Assembly: GCA_947648495.1 (NCBI GenBank)
Contig: CANSOA010000001.1
Coordinates: 62,001-126,000, forward strand
Source: an uncultured Clostridium sp.
Lineage (GTDB): Bacteria > Bacillota > Clostridia > TANB77 > CAG-508
Direction: 5' to 3'
DNA: 64,000 bases
Shown: one piece after another, positions 47,094 to 56,261 of the stretch
Position numbering within the stretch: the stretch's first letter is position 1
Layout of the letters: each line of letters starts with the position of its first letter
The notes under the pieces: generated by a model
The model's input: the letters and a program-made list of their open reading frames with translations, nothing else
The model's database searches: none
What the model was told of the DNA's origin: nothing
Made by a program: the position numbers and the translations under genes

Positions 47094-47630
47094 TCAACCA
47101 ACTCTCTTCCACACATATGCCCTCACATACGGTGGCATCACACTCACACTCGACTGATCACCATTCGAAAACCTAACATCATGACTATGCGCTGAACCTG
47201 TCGAAGAAACCTTCAACAAACCATACCTCTTGCCATTCTCAATCCCAACACCAAAGCCATCACCACTCGCCCCAGTATTCGCCGAAAACGCATTACCATC
47301 CAAACTCACACCCTCATGAAAATGCTCTCCACCAGAAACAGTACTACCAGACAAACTCGGAATTTGGCTAGCACTAAGCTTCACACTCGCACTACCACCC
47401 AAATCACCCACACCACCAGAATCACCCAGCGCATAAACAAAACGATCCTTCACCCTCGTCCACCTTCCAAAACCCAGCAACGTAGCAGGATTCGTTCCAT
47501 CCGACAAATTCATATACACACTCCCAATCGGATACAAGCCCTCAATCGCCCTCCTAATATTATCCTCAAAAGCCTCCATCGTAGCCTTATTCAACTTCGT
47601 CACACCATTCTCCCACGCAATCACATTCAT
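47094..47630 (-). CDS. Tail-collar/short-fibre-like baseplate protein
   Basis: 178 residues. It contains PIGSVYMNLSDGTNPATLLG and GRWTRVKDRFVYALGDSGG, a Gly/Ser-rich middle, HFHEGVSL and SAHSHDV metal-type histidine motifs, and the closing MPPYVRAYVWKR. This is the standard layout of phage collar / baseplate wedge proteins with a knob that binds metal through H-x-H motifs. Four bases of overlap with the upstream tail gene indicate coupled translation. Confidence 0.8.
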   Translation of the reverse strand: MNVIAWENGVTKLNKATMEAFEDNIRRAIEGLYPIGSVYMNLSDGTNPATLLGFGRWTRVKDRFVYALGDSGGVGDLGGSASVKLSASQIPSLSGSTVSGGEHFHEGVSLDGNAFSANTGASGDGFGVGIENGKRYGLLKVSSTGSAHSHDVRFSNGDQSSVSVMPPYVRAYVWKRVG

Positions 47631-50284
47631 TTCTTAACCACCTCACACTCTAAAAATTCAACACGAGCCCTCAAATCCTCAAGCCCGCACCTCAACCTTT
47701 CATTCTCCTCACACAGCTCCTGAATCGCCTTCGCATTATAATAAATCAACTCCTCACGATTCACTGTTTTAATAATACTTCCATCCTCCTGTCGATTCTC
47801 CGTCACAAATCTTTCATCAATCTCCTCCAATTCATCCGCCACAACACCAAAATCCACATGCCTCTCAAAATTAACAAAACCCAACTTCTTATACGCATCA
47901 TTCCAATCAAACTGTCGAAACTGGATTCGATTAACCACATCCAAAGCCTGAACATCAGTTTCTTCAATATTATCCTTCAATTTTTTATCCGACGGCGGAC
48001 TCATCTGAATCGACCACGTACCACTATTCGCAACCGCAAACGTAAACGTATACGTATCCTGATTTCGAAAAATCCTCTCAACCTCCACACCAACACCATC
48101 AAAATGATCCGCCAACGTACTAATCACCGGCACATGATGATTACTCATCCACGTATACACACCATTCAGCGCATACACCGCACCATTCCAAGTCGCCTCA
48201 AACGGATGATGCCCCGCATACACATCCCCCGCACTCGTACCAGCCCAAAACGCAACAAGTTCATTCGACGTAAAACCAGCACTATTACTATGCAGCGAAT
48301 TATCCGTTATAGAAAAACCACCAATCGTACCATTCGTCGCATGAATCGTCGTCGTATCCAACCTATCCGACCCAATCGTACCCGTCTTAATATTCGCCCC
48401 ATCAATCGTCGTACTTCCCTCACCACTCAAATCAGACACCCTCACAAGCCCCGTCAAATTCACCCTACCAGCCTCAATCGTAACCGCCTCAGCCGACTGA
48501 TTAATCCTCGAAATAATCTCATTCTTCCCAACCTTCTTCCTCACCTCCAAATCAATCTCATCCGCCTTTTGCGAAATTGTACTCATATCCTCCAAAAGCT
48601 CACCCTTCGCATCCGTCACCTTCTTATCCACCTCAAGCCTAATCTCCTCAGCACTCTGCGAAACACTACTCCTCATCTCACTTCTCGTTGCAAAAATATC
48701 CGTATAATCATTCTTCACAACATACGTCGCCGACAAATTCGCACCATAACTCAGAATCGTAATAATATTCGTTCCCTCCTTCAACTCAAAAGCTGGAACT
48801 GGCAAATCCTCAATCATTTCTTCATCCAAAACATACAAGTCACCACTTTCATTCACACCAACCCTTCGAATCACCTTAGCCGTATTATCCTTATATCGAT
48901 AAACATACTCATCACAAACACCCTCACACTGTCTCAAAACCTCATCAATACCCAAATCATAAACAACATCATTCACCGCAACATCCGAATCACCCTGAAG
49001 AATCGTCTCCTCACTCACACACAAACCATCCGACAAAGTTAGACAATCAAACACCACATTATTCCCCAAAATTCTCAGCTCAATCAACGGTCCCGCAACC
49101 GCCTCCTCAAGCACAATCGTCTTAACACCATTCATTATCTTTGTCAAATCCGCAACATTCTCTACTTTTTGAGTAATCTCATCCACCGTCTGCAAAACCT
49201 GCGACATCTTCTCCGAACTCTCATCCACCTCTTGTACTAAACTCTCAATCTCACCCTTCACCTGATCAATCGAACTCTGCACACGTCTTATTTTTCTATT
49301 CGTCGAAGGCTTCGTAACCGTCGTCTCCTCTTTCGTTTTCGCTTGAATTTTACTCGAAATATCCGCCTTAAACTTACCAACATAATCCATCTCACCTTGA
49401 TAAATCACCCTTTTACCATCAATTATCAAAACATCGCCAACATCATAAGCAGGGTCAACAATCGTAGTTCCCTCAAAACAATAACACTCAAAATCAACAT
49501 ACTCATTATAAATATTTTGTATTTGTTCAGAACACACAACATACATATTATCCTGATTCATCCAAATTGTATTATCCGTATCATCACCAAACTTAAAATC
49601 CTGCACCCCATCCTCATAAGCCACACGACTAACCTTAAACTTTTCACCCCAAGTAAAATCCTGAAAATATTTCAAATCAAAATCAATCACACACTCGCCA
49701 ATCCTTCGAATATACAACTTTCCATCCCTACCAACACAAGCAAACCCACCAGCCTGCTCCGCAATATAAGACAAAAACTCCCTCGCCGAAACCGTATTAT
49801 CATAAACCGCAACACTCTTATCACAATTCAAAAAAGAAGTAGAACCACATTCTACACCCGCCTTCAAACATATATCATTCAACACTTGCAACATCGTTGC
49901 CGGAAAAGTAAGACTACTACCATCATAATTAAACTCAAACTTAACCATAGAATCAATCGCTTTAATTGTAATCGTATCATCATCCTCTTTTCCAATACTA
50001 TCCAATATAAAAAAACCAATTGGGACAATTTCGTCACCAACACCACTTTCAACATAAAAACGATTGTATATATTCGGTAAAGAATCTTTATAAATTCGAA
50101 ACTCAATCATCTTTGCCGTAACAGACCCCAAACAAAACTCATCATTTAAAAACAAACTATGAGAAACCTTAAAATCCAAAATATGGTTTGGATTTACTTC
50201 TTGACCTTCTATGTATATTTTCAAAATATGCTTTGTACCATCCGCTAATACAAGACCTTTATACTCATCACTTATCTGATACAT
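47627..50284 (-). CDS. Tail protein with C-terminal S74 self-cleaving chaperone domain
   Basis: 885 residues. The N-terminal region (about 1-330) looks like a siphovirus baseplate-hub or tail-associated protein. Long coiled coil and beta shaft sections follow. The C-terminal 130 residues form an intramolecular chaperone of the peptidase S74 type, starting at the SDKKLKDNIE cleavage motif, with FGVVADELEEIDERFV and a terminal coiled coil. The chaperone drives trimerisation and then cleaves itself off. The distal-tail/hub position after the DUF6711-like gene agrees. Confidence 0.82.
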   Translation of the reverse strand: MYQISDEYKGLVLADGTKHILKIYIEGQEVNPNHILDFKVSHSLFLNDEFCLGSVTAKMIEFRIYKDSLPNIYNRFYVESGVGDEIVPIGFFILDSIGKEDDDTITIKAIDSMVKFEFNYDGSSLTFPATMLQVLNDICLKAGVECGSTSFLNCDKSVAVYDNTVSAREFLSYIAEQAGGFACVGRDGKLYIRRIGECVIDFDLKYFQDFTWGEKFKVSRVAYEDGVQDFKFGDDTDNTIWMNQDNMYVVCSEQIQNIYNEYVDFECYCFEGTTIVDPAYDVGDVLIIDGKRVIYQGEMDYVGKFKADISSKIQAKTKEETTVTKPSTNRKIRRVQSSIDQVKGEIESLVQEVDESSEKMSQVLQTVDEITQKVENVADLTKIMNGVKTIVLEEAVAGPLIELRILGNNVVFDCLTLSDGLCVSEETILQGDSDVAVNDVVYDLGIDEVLRQCEGVCDEYVYRYKDNTAKVIRRVGVNESGDLYVLDEEMIEDLPVPAFELKEGTNIITILSYGANLSATYVVKNDYTDIFATRSEMRSSVSQSAEEIRLEVDKKVTDAKGELLEDMSTISQKADEIDLEVRKKVGKNEIISRINQSAEAVTIEAGRVNLTGLVRVSDLSGEGSTTIDGANIKTGTIGSDRLDTTTIHATNGTIGGFSITDNSLHSNSAGFTSNELVAFWAGTSAGDVYAGHHPFEATWNGAVYALNGVYTWMSNHHVPVISTLADHFDGVGVEVERIFRNQDTYTFTFAVANSGTWSIQMSPPSDKKLKDNIEETDVQALDVVNRIQFRQFDWNDAYKKLGFVNFERHVDFGVVADELEEIDERFVTENRQEDGSIIKTVNREELIYYNAKAIQELCEENERLRCGLEDLRARVEFLECEVVKK

Positions 50285-50297
50285 CTATTACTCCCTT

Positions 50298-50688
50298 CTA
50301 TTTTTGACTTGCCACTAACTCTTTTTGCATCAAATTAAACGAAACCTTCCACCTCGACTTCGATGCATCCTCATCTTCCCCCGTATCAATCATTTCACTT
50401 GTTCTTTTGGAGCATCGAAAAGGAGCCGTAATCATACCGCCCCTGTACACTCGGACACTTAATCGTAACCATCATAGGATTCGCATACGTCGCCTGCAGT
50501 AATTCCTCCGCTTCCGTCTCTGTGCAATAATCCCAACTCATTTCAACCTTCAGCATACCCCTTGCCACAACATTGTCAATTAATGCGCCTGTCACTTTAC
50601 TTGTATAGCTATCATTATCTAAATCTTCGATATTGTCTTTATATGAAGATGGTGACTTCATTATTTTATTTCCTATTTTCCATAACAT
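50298..50688 (-). CDS. DUF6711-like tail protein with CGGT +1 site
   Basis: About 129 residues. Straight reading gives only 97 residues, ending …VQGRYDYGSFSMLQKNK. Skipping the C of CGG (50439-50437) gives VQG-G-MITAPFRCSKRTSEM and a proper ending, RWKVSFNLMQKELVASQK, with stop at 50300-50298. That ending is the beta strand typical of DUF6711 tail-tip proteins. The N-terminus carries the expected KIGNKIMKSPSSYK and the central EMSWDYCTETEAEELLQA. AGGAG precedes ATG. It lies immediately before the large tail protein gene. Confidence 0.75.
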
Positions 50689-50705
50689 AAATTCTCCTCC
50701 TTTTT

Positions 50706-50745
50706 AGACATAAAAAAACACCAGACTACTCTGATGTTTTTCAAA
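50706..50745. terminator. Hairpin terminator at the edge of the accessory island
   Basis: AACACCAGA and TCTGATGTTT form a stem with loop CTAC, followed by T residues. A near-copy lies at 63466-63495 beside the tape measure gene. It may mark where island and tail operon meet. Confidence 0.6.
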
Positions 50746-50751
50746 TCATTA

Positions 50752-51843
50752 TTAAATTCTTTCTTTCCATTCATACTTTATTCTATAATTATTAAATCTT
50801 GAATAAGGTATATACTTTTCTCTCTGTAACCTTCCAATAACCATATAAGGCGGTATGTTTTGTGTTTCAGAAAAACGAATAATAGACAGGATAGAAAAAT
50901 CTTCTTTTCCAATAAATTCCATATAATCCTTTTGTGTAATTATCATGTTACTAGCACATTTGTCTGCTTTTTTCTCCACTTCATTGTCAATTAACGTAAA
51001 ATCTATAAACTTTTGATTAATATCCCCATTTAAGATATGAGCAATCTCATGGAATAGAGTAAACCAAAAAATATCAGCAAACGCTCCCCTAATAGTAACA
51101 CACAAAATGATTCGATTATTTTCTGTTTGTTTAATAAAACCTTGTACTGGTGCCCCTTTAAAATTTCTTATTACACAAAAAGCTATTCCACATTCAGCAA
51201 ACAAATTTTCCAAATCATTTTGAAAATTTTGTGAATTAGTCATAATACTTTTTATTTCTGGTATCTTATTTTTCAATTTTTCAATATTTAATTTTTTATC
51301 AACACAAATTCCTTCTGTCTTTAATTCGCAAATCCTTTGCCACGCAAAAAGAATATAAGGATCCACTGTATAATTCGTTCTAGCCCTATAAGCTCCATTA
51401 TAAGAAACATTTAAAATATTGGTCAAATTACTAACTCTTAATAACTTTCTTAATTCAACCACCTGTGATGCTTTATTCAATTTTTCTTCTAAAAAGCCAA
51501 ATTTAATGAAATATTTAATAATATCCTTAAAATGTTTTAAAACATCAATTTCTTCTTGTGATATTTCATTCATCTCTTCATATTCTAATAATTCTTTGTC
51601 ATAATTAGTCTGTAAATTAATCCAAAAACTAGAATCTATTCCTAAAGCATATTCTAACTTTTTAGCAAATGCAGTCGATATAGTTTTTTCATAATTAACA
51701 ATTTTACTAATATGATTTTCCAAAACACCACATCTTGCTGCTAATTCTCTTTGAGTCATATCCCTATCATCTATTATTTCTTTTAAAATCTCACCAGGAT
51801 GTATAATTAATTCACGGGATAAGCCAATTTTCTTTGCTTCCAT
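50752..51843 (-). CDS. HigA-type antitoxin: XRE domain fused to ImmA/IrrE-like metallopeptidase
   Basis: 363 residues. An N-terminal helix-turn-helix of the HigA/VapI group (LIIHPGEILKEIIDDR, TQRELAARCG, ENHISKIVNYE) is followed by a linker and a C-terminal M78 zinc-peptidase domain with the motif FHEIAHILNGD. XRE-plus-M78 proteins act as antitoxins or as repressor-cleaving regulators. The gene overlaps the toxin gene upstream by 32 bases, so the two are translationally coupled. It likely represses its own operon. No operator could be identified by eye. Confidence 0.85.
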   Translation of the reverse strand: MEAKKIGLSRELIIHPGEILKEIIDDRDMTQRELAARCGVLENHISKIVNYEKTISTAFAKKLEYALGIDSSFWINLQTNYDKELLEYEEMNEISQEEIDVLKHFKDIIKYFIKFGFLEEKLNKASQVVELRKLLRVSNLTNILNVSYNGAYRARTNYTVDPYILFAWQRICELKTEGICVDKKLNIEKLKNKIPEIKSIMTNSQNFQNDLENLFAECGIAFCVIRNFKGAPVQGFIKQTENNRIILCVTIRGAFADIFWFTLFHEIAHILNGDINQKFIDFTLIDNEVEKKADKCASNMIITQKDYMEFIGKEDFSILSIIRFSETQNIPPYMVIGRLQREKYIPYSRFNNYRIKYEWKERI

Positions 51844-52156
51844 GATAATCCTCCACTCCTTTTATAATTATCGTATCACATAATTTTAGCATTTCCATAC
51901 TCAAATTATCACATACAGGTTCAACAATTAATCTTTCATTTGCAGTAATACAAATTCCATACTCTCCCTGATGATTACCTGTTAATGAGTGTGGTTTTCC
52001 TAAACCTAAAGATAAAAAAATACCAAAGTTATTGGATGCCTTTAAATTATCAATATGTTTTTTTATTGCTTTTGTTTTCTCTATTCCAACTTTCTTTTGT
52101 AACTTAGAGAAATTTTGAAAATATTTCTCAACTTTATCAGTATATTGAATTTGCAA
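51812..52156 (-). CDS. HigB/RelE-type toxin
   Basis: 114 residues of the RelE/ParE fold. A helical N-terminal hairpin (KVEKYFQNFSKLQKKVG…) is followed by the sheet LGKPHSLTGNHQGEYGICI and LIVEPVC. Such toxins cleave mRNA on the ribosome. The partner antitoxin starts inside its 3' end. It lies within the prophage accessory island and may stabilise it. Confidence 0.82.
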   Translation of the reverse strand: MQIQYTDKVEKYFQNFSKLQKKVGIEKTKAIKKHIDNLKASNNFGIFLSLGLGKPHSLTGNHQGEYGICITANERLIVEPVCDNLSMEMLKLCDTIIIKGVEDYHGSKENWLIP

Positions 52157-52254
52157 TCTTCACCCTACTTTCTTACCCAATAAGTTAATTATACTCATTA
52201 TAACTGATATTTAATTTTATGTCAAGACTTATTTTTTATACATAAAACACCGAT

Positions 52255-52383
52255 TCATCTATCCCCAAAAATTATTCCCATCAAAAGCGTCACAGGAATA
52301 ACAAAAAGCCAAAAAAACAACCTAAAAAACCACAAAAGCAACATAAACGGAAAAAACAACAATTTAAAAAAACAACGAAACAT
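52255..52383 (-). CDS. 42-residue hydrophobic membrane peptide
   Basis: ATG 52383, preceded by AGGAGGAG at ideal distance, opens 42 codons to TGA 52257-52255. After MFRC it is almost wholly hydrophobic with many Phe, Leu and Trp residues (FFKLLFFPFMLLLWFF…), ending GIIFGDR. One or two membrane helices are possible. Such peptides can be small toxins or membrane-protein modulators. Family not recognised. It lies just downstream of the HigBA-like transcript in map order but is read towards it. Confidence 0.5.
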   Translation of the reverse strand: MFRCFFKLLFFPFMLLLWFFRLFFWLFVIPVTLLMGIIFGDR

Positions 52384-52555
52384 AATCTCCTCCTAAAATT
52401 ATCAAATCTCTTATTTGTATAAATCATGTAACATTCATTACATACATTCATCAAATTTTAATAAAATTATATACAAAAGCCACAAAAAATACAACACTTT
52501 TCATACAAAAAATACAAATTATGATCCTCCAAATCAATCTTTTCAAATAAAATAA

Positions 52556-52588
52556 AAACACCCACCTTAACGTAAGTGTTTCTACTCA
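52556..52588 (-). terminator. Terminator of the DUF4190-like gene
   Basis: On the minus strand AAACACTTAC pairs with GTGGGTGTTT (with one bulge) and a T run follows. The wider region 52384-52555 is AT-rich and shows no gene. Confidence 0.6.
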
Positions 52589-52596
52589 TCCTATTT

Positions 52597-53202
52597 CTAA
52601 TACATTGAAACTTCTAAAATTTTAAAAGTAGCATTCCTCAAAGCCTCTATCTTATCAGAAGAAACCAAATTAAAACTCTTAAAATCTTGGCTCTGACCAG
52701 AATTTAAATTATTTGCATAAACAGTATCTTGCTCAATTCTTGAGCCATCCTCAGCAACAGCCTCAATTGAAATACTAAAAGATTTCATCTCAGAATTTTT
52801 ATTCGTAACCTTAACCATCAACGCAGTATCCGTCATCCACTCACCCTCAGTCACTTCAAAATCTCCCAAAACAACATCAACATCATTTGCCAAAATCTCC
52901 TCCATTTTATCACCCGAAATCGTCTCCATATCATCATTAAAAGTATCAATCACCTCATTCAATGAATTAGACAATGCCTGTTGCGAATTTACAACAGCAA
53001 CACACGTCAAAATGCAAACAATAGCACCCGCTATAGCCATACCTTTACTTGCTCTCTTTATCAAAGATACCATACAAAACAATATTCCTATCAATGCAAA
53101 AACAAAAGATAAATTATTCACAAGCGGAATAAAAGAAGTACACAACCCTATTATTCCTAACACTAAACCCGCAGTTGCAAAACCACTTTTCGCTTTCTCC
53201 AT
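52597..53202 (-). CDS. Membrane protein with DUF4190-like helices and extracytoplasmic beta domain
   Basis: 201 residues. Helices at residues 7-27, 28-48 and 53-72 have the Gly-rich pattern SGFATAGLVLGIIGLC seen in DUF4190 proteins. A 130-residue exported part follows: a helical stalk, then a beta domain (FEVTEGEWMTDTALMVKVTN…) like FxLYD/DUF4352 modules. Function unknown. It has its own terminator, and AAGGAGG precedes ATG, so it is a self-contained unit inside the prophage island. Confidence 0.65.
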   Translation of the reverse strand: MEKAKSGFATAGLVLGIIGLCTSFIPLVNNLSFVFALIGILFCMVSLIKRASKGMAIAGAIVCILTCVAVVNSQQALSNSLNEVIDTFNDDMETISGDKMEEILANDVDVVLGDFEVTEGEWMTDTALMVKVTNKNSEMKSFSISIEAVAEDGSRIEQDTVYANNLNSGQSQDFKSFNLVSSDKIEALRNATFKILEVSMY

Positions 53203-53578
53203 AATTCTTCAACCTCCTTTATTATTCTATAAACCCAGTATAAAACTTTTTGTCGAATATTGCAAAACCTTTTCATCGACATAATTTGCTATAAAACGAC
53301 AAACAAAATTTGGAAGGTCGTATAATCAATACTTGTAGAGCGTTGATTTCAAAAATAAAAAATAAAATAAGTAATAGCAAATCAACATAATTCCACAACA
53401 ATCATCTCAATCAATTCATCATATACCTTATTTCACTTTATCCTATGTATTTTATCACAAAATTATGTGAATTTCAAGTCCTAAATAAGTCTAAATACAT
53501 TTAGATAATTATATTCTATCATAAGAAGAGGATTTGTCAATATTCTTACTGCATTTTACCTCCATAAAAAAGATAAGA
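53203..53578. other. Gene-free stretch in the prophage island
   Basis: No credible ORF. Near 53250-53280 it carries TTTTGTCGA and ATCGACA elements similar to those upstream of other island units (57430, 59721). A GATAAGA/TCTCTTGC-type hairpin sits at the right edge next to the HNH gene. It probably holds the promoter of the DUF4190-like gene. Confidence 0.4.
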
Positions 53579-54292
53579 TTATCTCTTGCCCTCATCTTCT
53601 GCATATTTCCAGATGTAGCCTCCTGCTGTCTTTTGTCTATGTTTGCAACAATTACTTATATTAGATTTTAAAATACCAGTCTGCTTTTCGGCTTCTTTCA
53701 TGCTGTCAAATTGCTTTATTATTTCTTTACTCTCTTTATCTATTTGGAACACTTCTTTTTTATAATAATCATTTATTTTTAAGTCGTCTAGAGAAGTATC
53801 CATTCCTGTATTATATCTCCAAATGTAGCCTTTTGTCGTTTTTACTTTTCCATTACAACATTGACTTATATGAGTTTCTAATATTCCTGTTTCTCTTTCT
53901 GCTTCATTCATACTTTTAAATTTGTTTATTATTTTTTTACTTTTCCTATCTATTTGTAAAACTGGCTTTTCAGAAGTCATTAAACCTGTTACATAAGCAT
54001 GTCTCATATTTTCACTTCCTGTTACCCATTCTAAATTCTCTACCCTATTATCTGTTTTTATTCCATTTTTATGATTTACCTGTGGTTTGTTTTCTGGATT
54101 ACCTATAAAAGTCTGTGCAACTAACCTGTGTACTTTTTTTATAGATTGTTTTTTATTTTTAGCAAGGTGCAAACAAAAATATCCATCTTTATCAGGATAT
54201 ACTTTTAATTTTTGACCTAATTTAGTATAATATACTCTCCCATTAAAAACCTTCCTATTTAAACTTTTTACATTTCCCCAATATCTTTCCAT
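53579..54292 (-). CDS. HNH homing endonuclease with NUMOD DNA-binding modules
   Basis: 237 residues. A NUMOD4-like start leads into the HNH core VHRLVAQTFIGNPENKPQVN, which continues HKNGIKTDNRVENLEWVT. Two NUMOD1-type modules follow in tandem, each with a KSMNEAERETGI/DSMKEAEKQTGI helix, an SQCCNGK/SNCCKHR turn and a GYIWRY/GYIWKY strand. The duplicated module gives sequence-specific DNA binding. Free-standing HNH genes are common phage passengers that spread by cutting unoccupied sites. It may have helped insert the surrounding island. Confidence 0.88.
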   Translation of the reverse strand: MERYWGNVKSLNRKVFNGRVYYTKLGQKLKVYPDKDGYFCLHLAKNKKQSIKKVHRLVAQTFIGNPENKPQVNHKNGIKTDNRVENLEWVTGSENMRHAYVTGLMTSEKPVLQIDRKSKKIINKFKSMNEAERETGILETHISQCCNGKVKTTKGYIWRYNTGMDTSLDDLKINDYYKKEVFQIDKESKEIIKQFDSMKEAEKQTGILKSNISNCCKHRQKTAGGYIWKYAEDEGKR

Positions 54293-54431
54293 ATTTCTTC
54301 CATTAGTAGTACCTCCTAAATTTTAAAAAAATTCTTGAGATTTCTCTAATTCTATGATATAATATTTTATAGATAGAGTTAATCTCTTTCGTTTGGCTAT
54401 TTGTTTAGTGCTTAGTCGTGCGACAAATAGC

Positions 54432-54614
54432 CTACTTTTTTTGTTCTTGATTTCGATAGTTCATATCTTTTTTCACAAGATTTAATATATAAGTCGTCAT
54501 ATCTGTATCATCTTGTATACATTTCATTTTTAATGCTTTATGAAAATCATCATCAAGCCTTAAAGTTAAAGTTTTTATTTTCCTCCCTCCTTTCAACCGA
54601 TTTAATTTTATCAT
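54432..54614 (-). CDS. Ribbon-helix-helix-like small protein with unclear start
   Basis: Up to 60 residues. The core KTLTLRLDDDFHKALKMKC fits the ribbon-helix-helix fold of small DNA-binding antitoxins, and the C-terminus is basic and polar. The only ATG (54614) falls inside the -10 region of the promoter at 54605-54633. The strong ribosome site AAAGGAGGGAGG (54593-54582) instead points to an ATA codon at 54578, which would be a rare start. No toxin partner is evident next to it. Confidence 0.5.
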   Translation of the reverse strand: MIKLNRLKGGRKIKTLTLRLDDDFHKALKMKCIQDDTDMTTYILNLVKKDMNYRNQEQKK

Positions 54615-54706
54615 TCTATCAGTCTTTTGTCAAGAGGCTTTTTTAAGTTCCTTACTAAATAAAAACACCTACCTAAGTAAGTGTTTTTTGTTTTTATTTC
54701 ACTTTA
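54599..54706. repeat. 108-base direct repeat (second copy 55581-55688)
   Basis: The two copies differ at only a few positions. Each holds, left to right on the plus strand, a minus-strand promoter, then a terminator hairpin (AACACTTAC with GTAGGTGTTTTT), then the last codons of a SHOCT-ended gene. Each therefore joins the end of one unit to the promoter of the next and could serve as a recombination site for swapping units. Confidence 0.75.
54605..54633 (-). promoter_or_regulatory. Minus-strand sigma-A promoter inside a duplicated 108-base element
   Basis: Reading leftwards: TTGACA (54633-54628), 17 bases, TAAAAT (54610-54605). The second copy, TTGACA (55615-55610) with TAAAAT (55592-55587), has the same spacing and faces the gene at 54694-55464. 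Confidence 0.65.
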
Positions 54707-55464
54707 TCCAATAACTCTTTCTTTTTCGTTTCAAACTCATATTCAGATAACACACCATCCTTATACAATTGAGATAATCTTTCTATTTGTACAGACGCGT
54801 TTTCTTCTGTAATATATCGATGTTCTACCTTTGTAATTATTCCATTTTCAACATATTTTTCATTATTCTTTGAAATAATTAGTTTCAATACCGACATAGC
54901 ATTATCCGCATTAGACATCATAGTTTTATACTTTCCACTACTTTTAGACACTCTACCAAATTCTTTAAGGTTTAACTTAACATTAGGATTTTTAAAATCA
55001 TCTACAGTAACATTTATATAACACTCTGTACAATATTGATTTTGCGCCGTAAAAGCTGTTATATTAGAAGTTGCAATCGTATTTTGTGTAATACTATTGC
55101 TTTCCTTTAATTCGCAATTTACAATTTGAGAAAATCCAAACTCTTTGTCATATAGCATAACTTTTTTCTTTTTATGGCTCACATAAAAATTTGTAATCAC
55201 TTTCTCATATTCATTTTCATACAAAAATAAATCTAAATCCTTTTTTGCCTTTTCTAATTTTACTATTTTTTCGTTTAATCTCTTTTTATACTTTCCTATA
55301 CAAATCTCTAAAACAATAAGTAATATAGCAAAAATAAGTAATATTGGTATAACAAGTGATAGTAATAATATAAACGGTAATAATAATAAAATAAATATTT
55401 GTAAAACAATGCAAGATACTTTCTTTTGTTTTTCTGACTTTATTTGCAATATAATATTCTCCAT
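54694..55464 (-). CDS. Membrane protein with C-terminal SHOCT domain (copy 1)
   Basis: 256 residues. Two hydrophobic segments near residues 20-60 form a membrane hairpin, followed by a charged helix and a beta-rich domain (about residues 90-215, VMLYDKEFGFSQIVNCELKE…). The C-terminal SHOCT motif reads IERLSQLYKDGVLSEYEFET. SHOCT helices are found at the ends of many phage and membrane proteins and may mediate oligomerisation. It is a close paralogue of 56607-57377, with near-identical last 38 residues. It has its own promoter and terminator. Possibly a lysogenic-conversion product acting at the membrane; function unknown. Confidence 0.7.
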   Translation of the reverse strand: MENIILQIKSEKQKKVSCIVLQIFILLLLPFILLLSLVIPILLIFAILLIVLEICIGKYKKRLNEKIVKLEKAKKDLDLFLYENEYEKVITNFYVSHKKKKVMLYDKEFGFSQIVNCELKESNSITQNTIATSNITAFTAQNQYCTECYINVTVDDFKNPNVKLNLKEFGRVSKSSGKYKTMMSNADNAMSVLKLIISKNNEKYVENGIITKVEHRYITEENASVQIERLSQLYKDGVLSEYEFETKKKELLDKVK

Positions 55465-55680
55465 ATCTCATTCTCCTTAAAAACTATTTTTACTATACTA
55501 CAATTGTAGACAAAACCAAGTATATTATTAATAATATTTTTAATTGTTGTCCAAATAGCATTCCACACATTTTTTTAACTGATTTAATTTTATTATTCTA
55601 TCAGTCTTTTGTCAAGAGTTTTTTTTAAGTTCCTTACTAAATAAAAGCACCTACCTAAGTAAGTGTTTTTTGTTTTTATT

Positions 55681-56140
55681 TCACTTTAACAACTCTTGTT
55701 TTTTCTTCTCAAACTCTTCTTCTGTTATAATTCCATCATCCAATAATTTTTTATACTCTCTAATTTCATTTGTCGCACTTATATTGGTATTGGAAGTTCC
55801 ATTTGCTTCATTCACTTTTTTAGCTATCATTTCATGTATTTCTTTCCCATGTTTTACCTTCCAGAAAGGGATTGATATCACATATTCATCTTTCGAAGCT
55901 TGCAATATTTGCGTAATAGCATTATAATTCTTTAATAATACACCCTTTGGATGAATACGTAACCAGCCACCGTCCTGTACCATATTCAATTTCTTGAATA
56001 GAAGAATAAAATAAAGTCTTATCACTAGTCAATCCAAACGTAGAAAAACCAAAAAAAGTTTTTCTTGATATTACAATTCTATCCTCATATAAGTATATAA
56101 TTCCATTTGTACCTTTTAATTTGGTTATTAATTTTGCCAT
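55681..56140 (-). CDS. PH-like domain plus SHOCT protein with CGGT +1 site
   Basis: About 152 residues. Straight reading gives two overlapping fragments. Skipping the C of CGG (55972-55970) gives IQEIEYGTG-G-GWLRIHPKG and one continuous protein. Its N-terminal bacterial PH-like domain (KGTNGIIYLYEDRIVISRK, then FGFSTFGLTSDKTLFYSSIQ) is followed by a helix, a linker and a C-terminal SHOCT motif (IREYKKLLDDGIITEEEFEK). AGGAGG precedes ATG 56140. It has its own terminator. PH-like/SHOCT proteins may bind membranes or proteins; the role is unknown. Confidence 0.72.
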
Positions 56141-56261
56141 AATAAATATCCTCCTAAAATATATGATACAACCTATATATCATAAAATTTTAAAAGGTTT
56201 TGTCAAAATATGTCGATAAAGCAACTTTTTTTATTTTAACATTCCTTATAAACCCAATACA

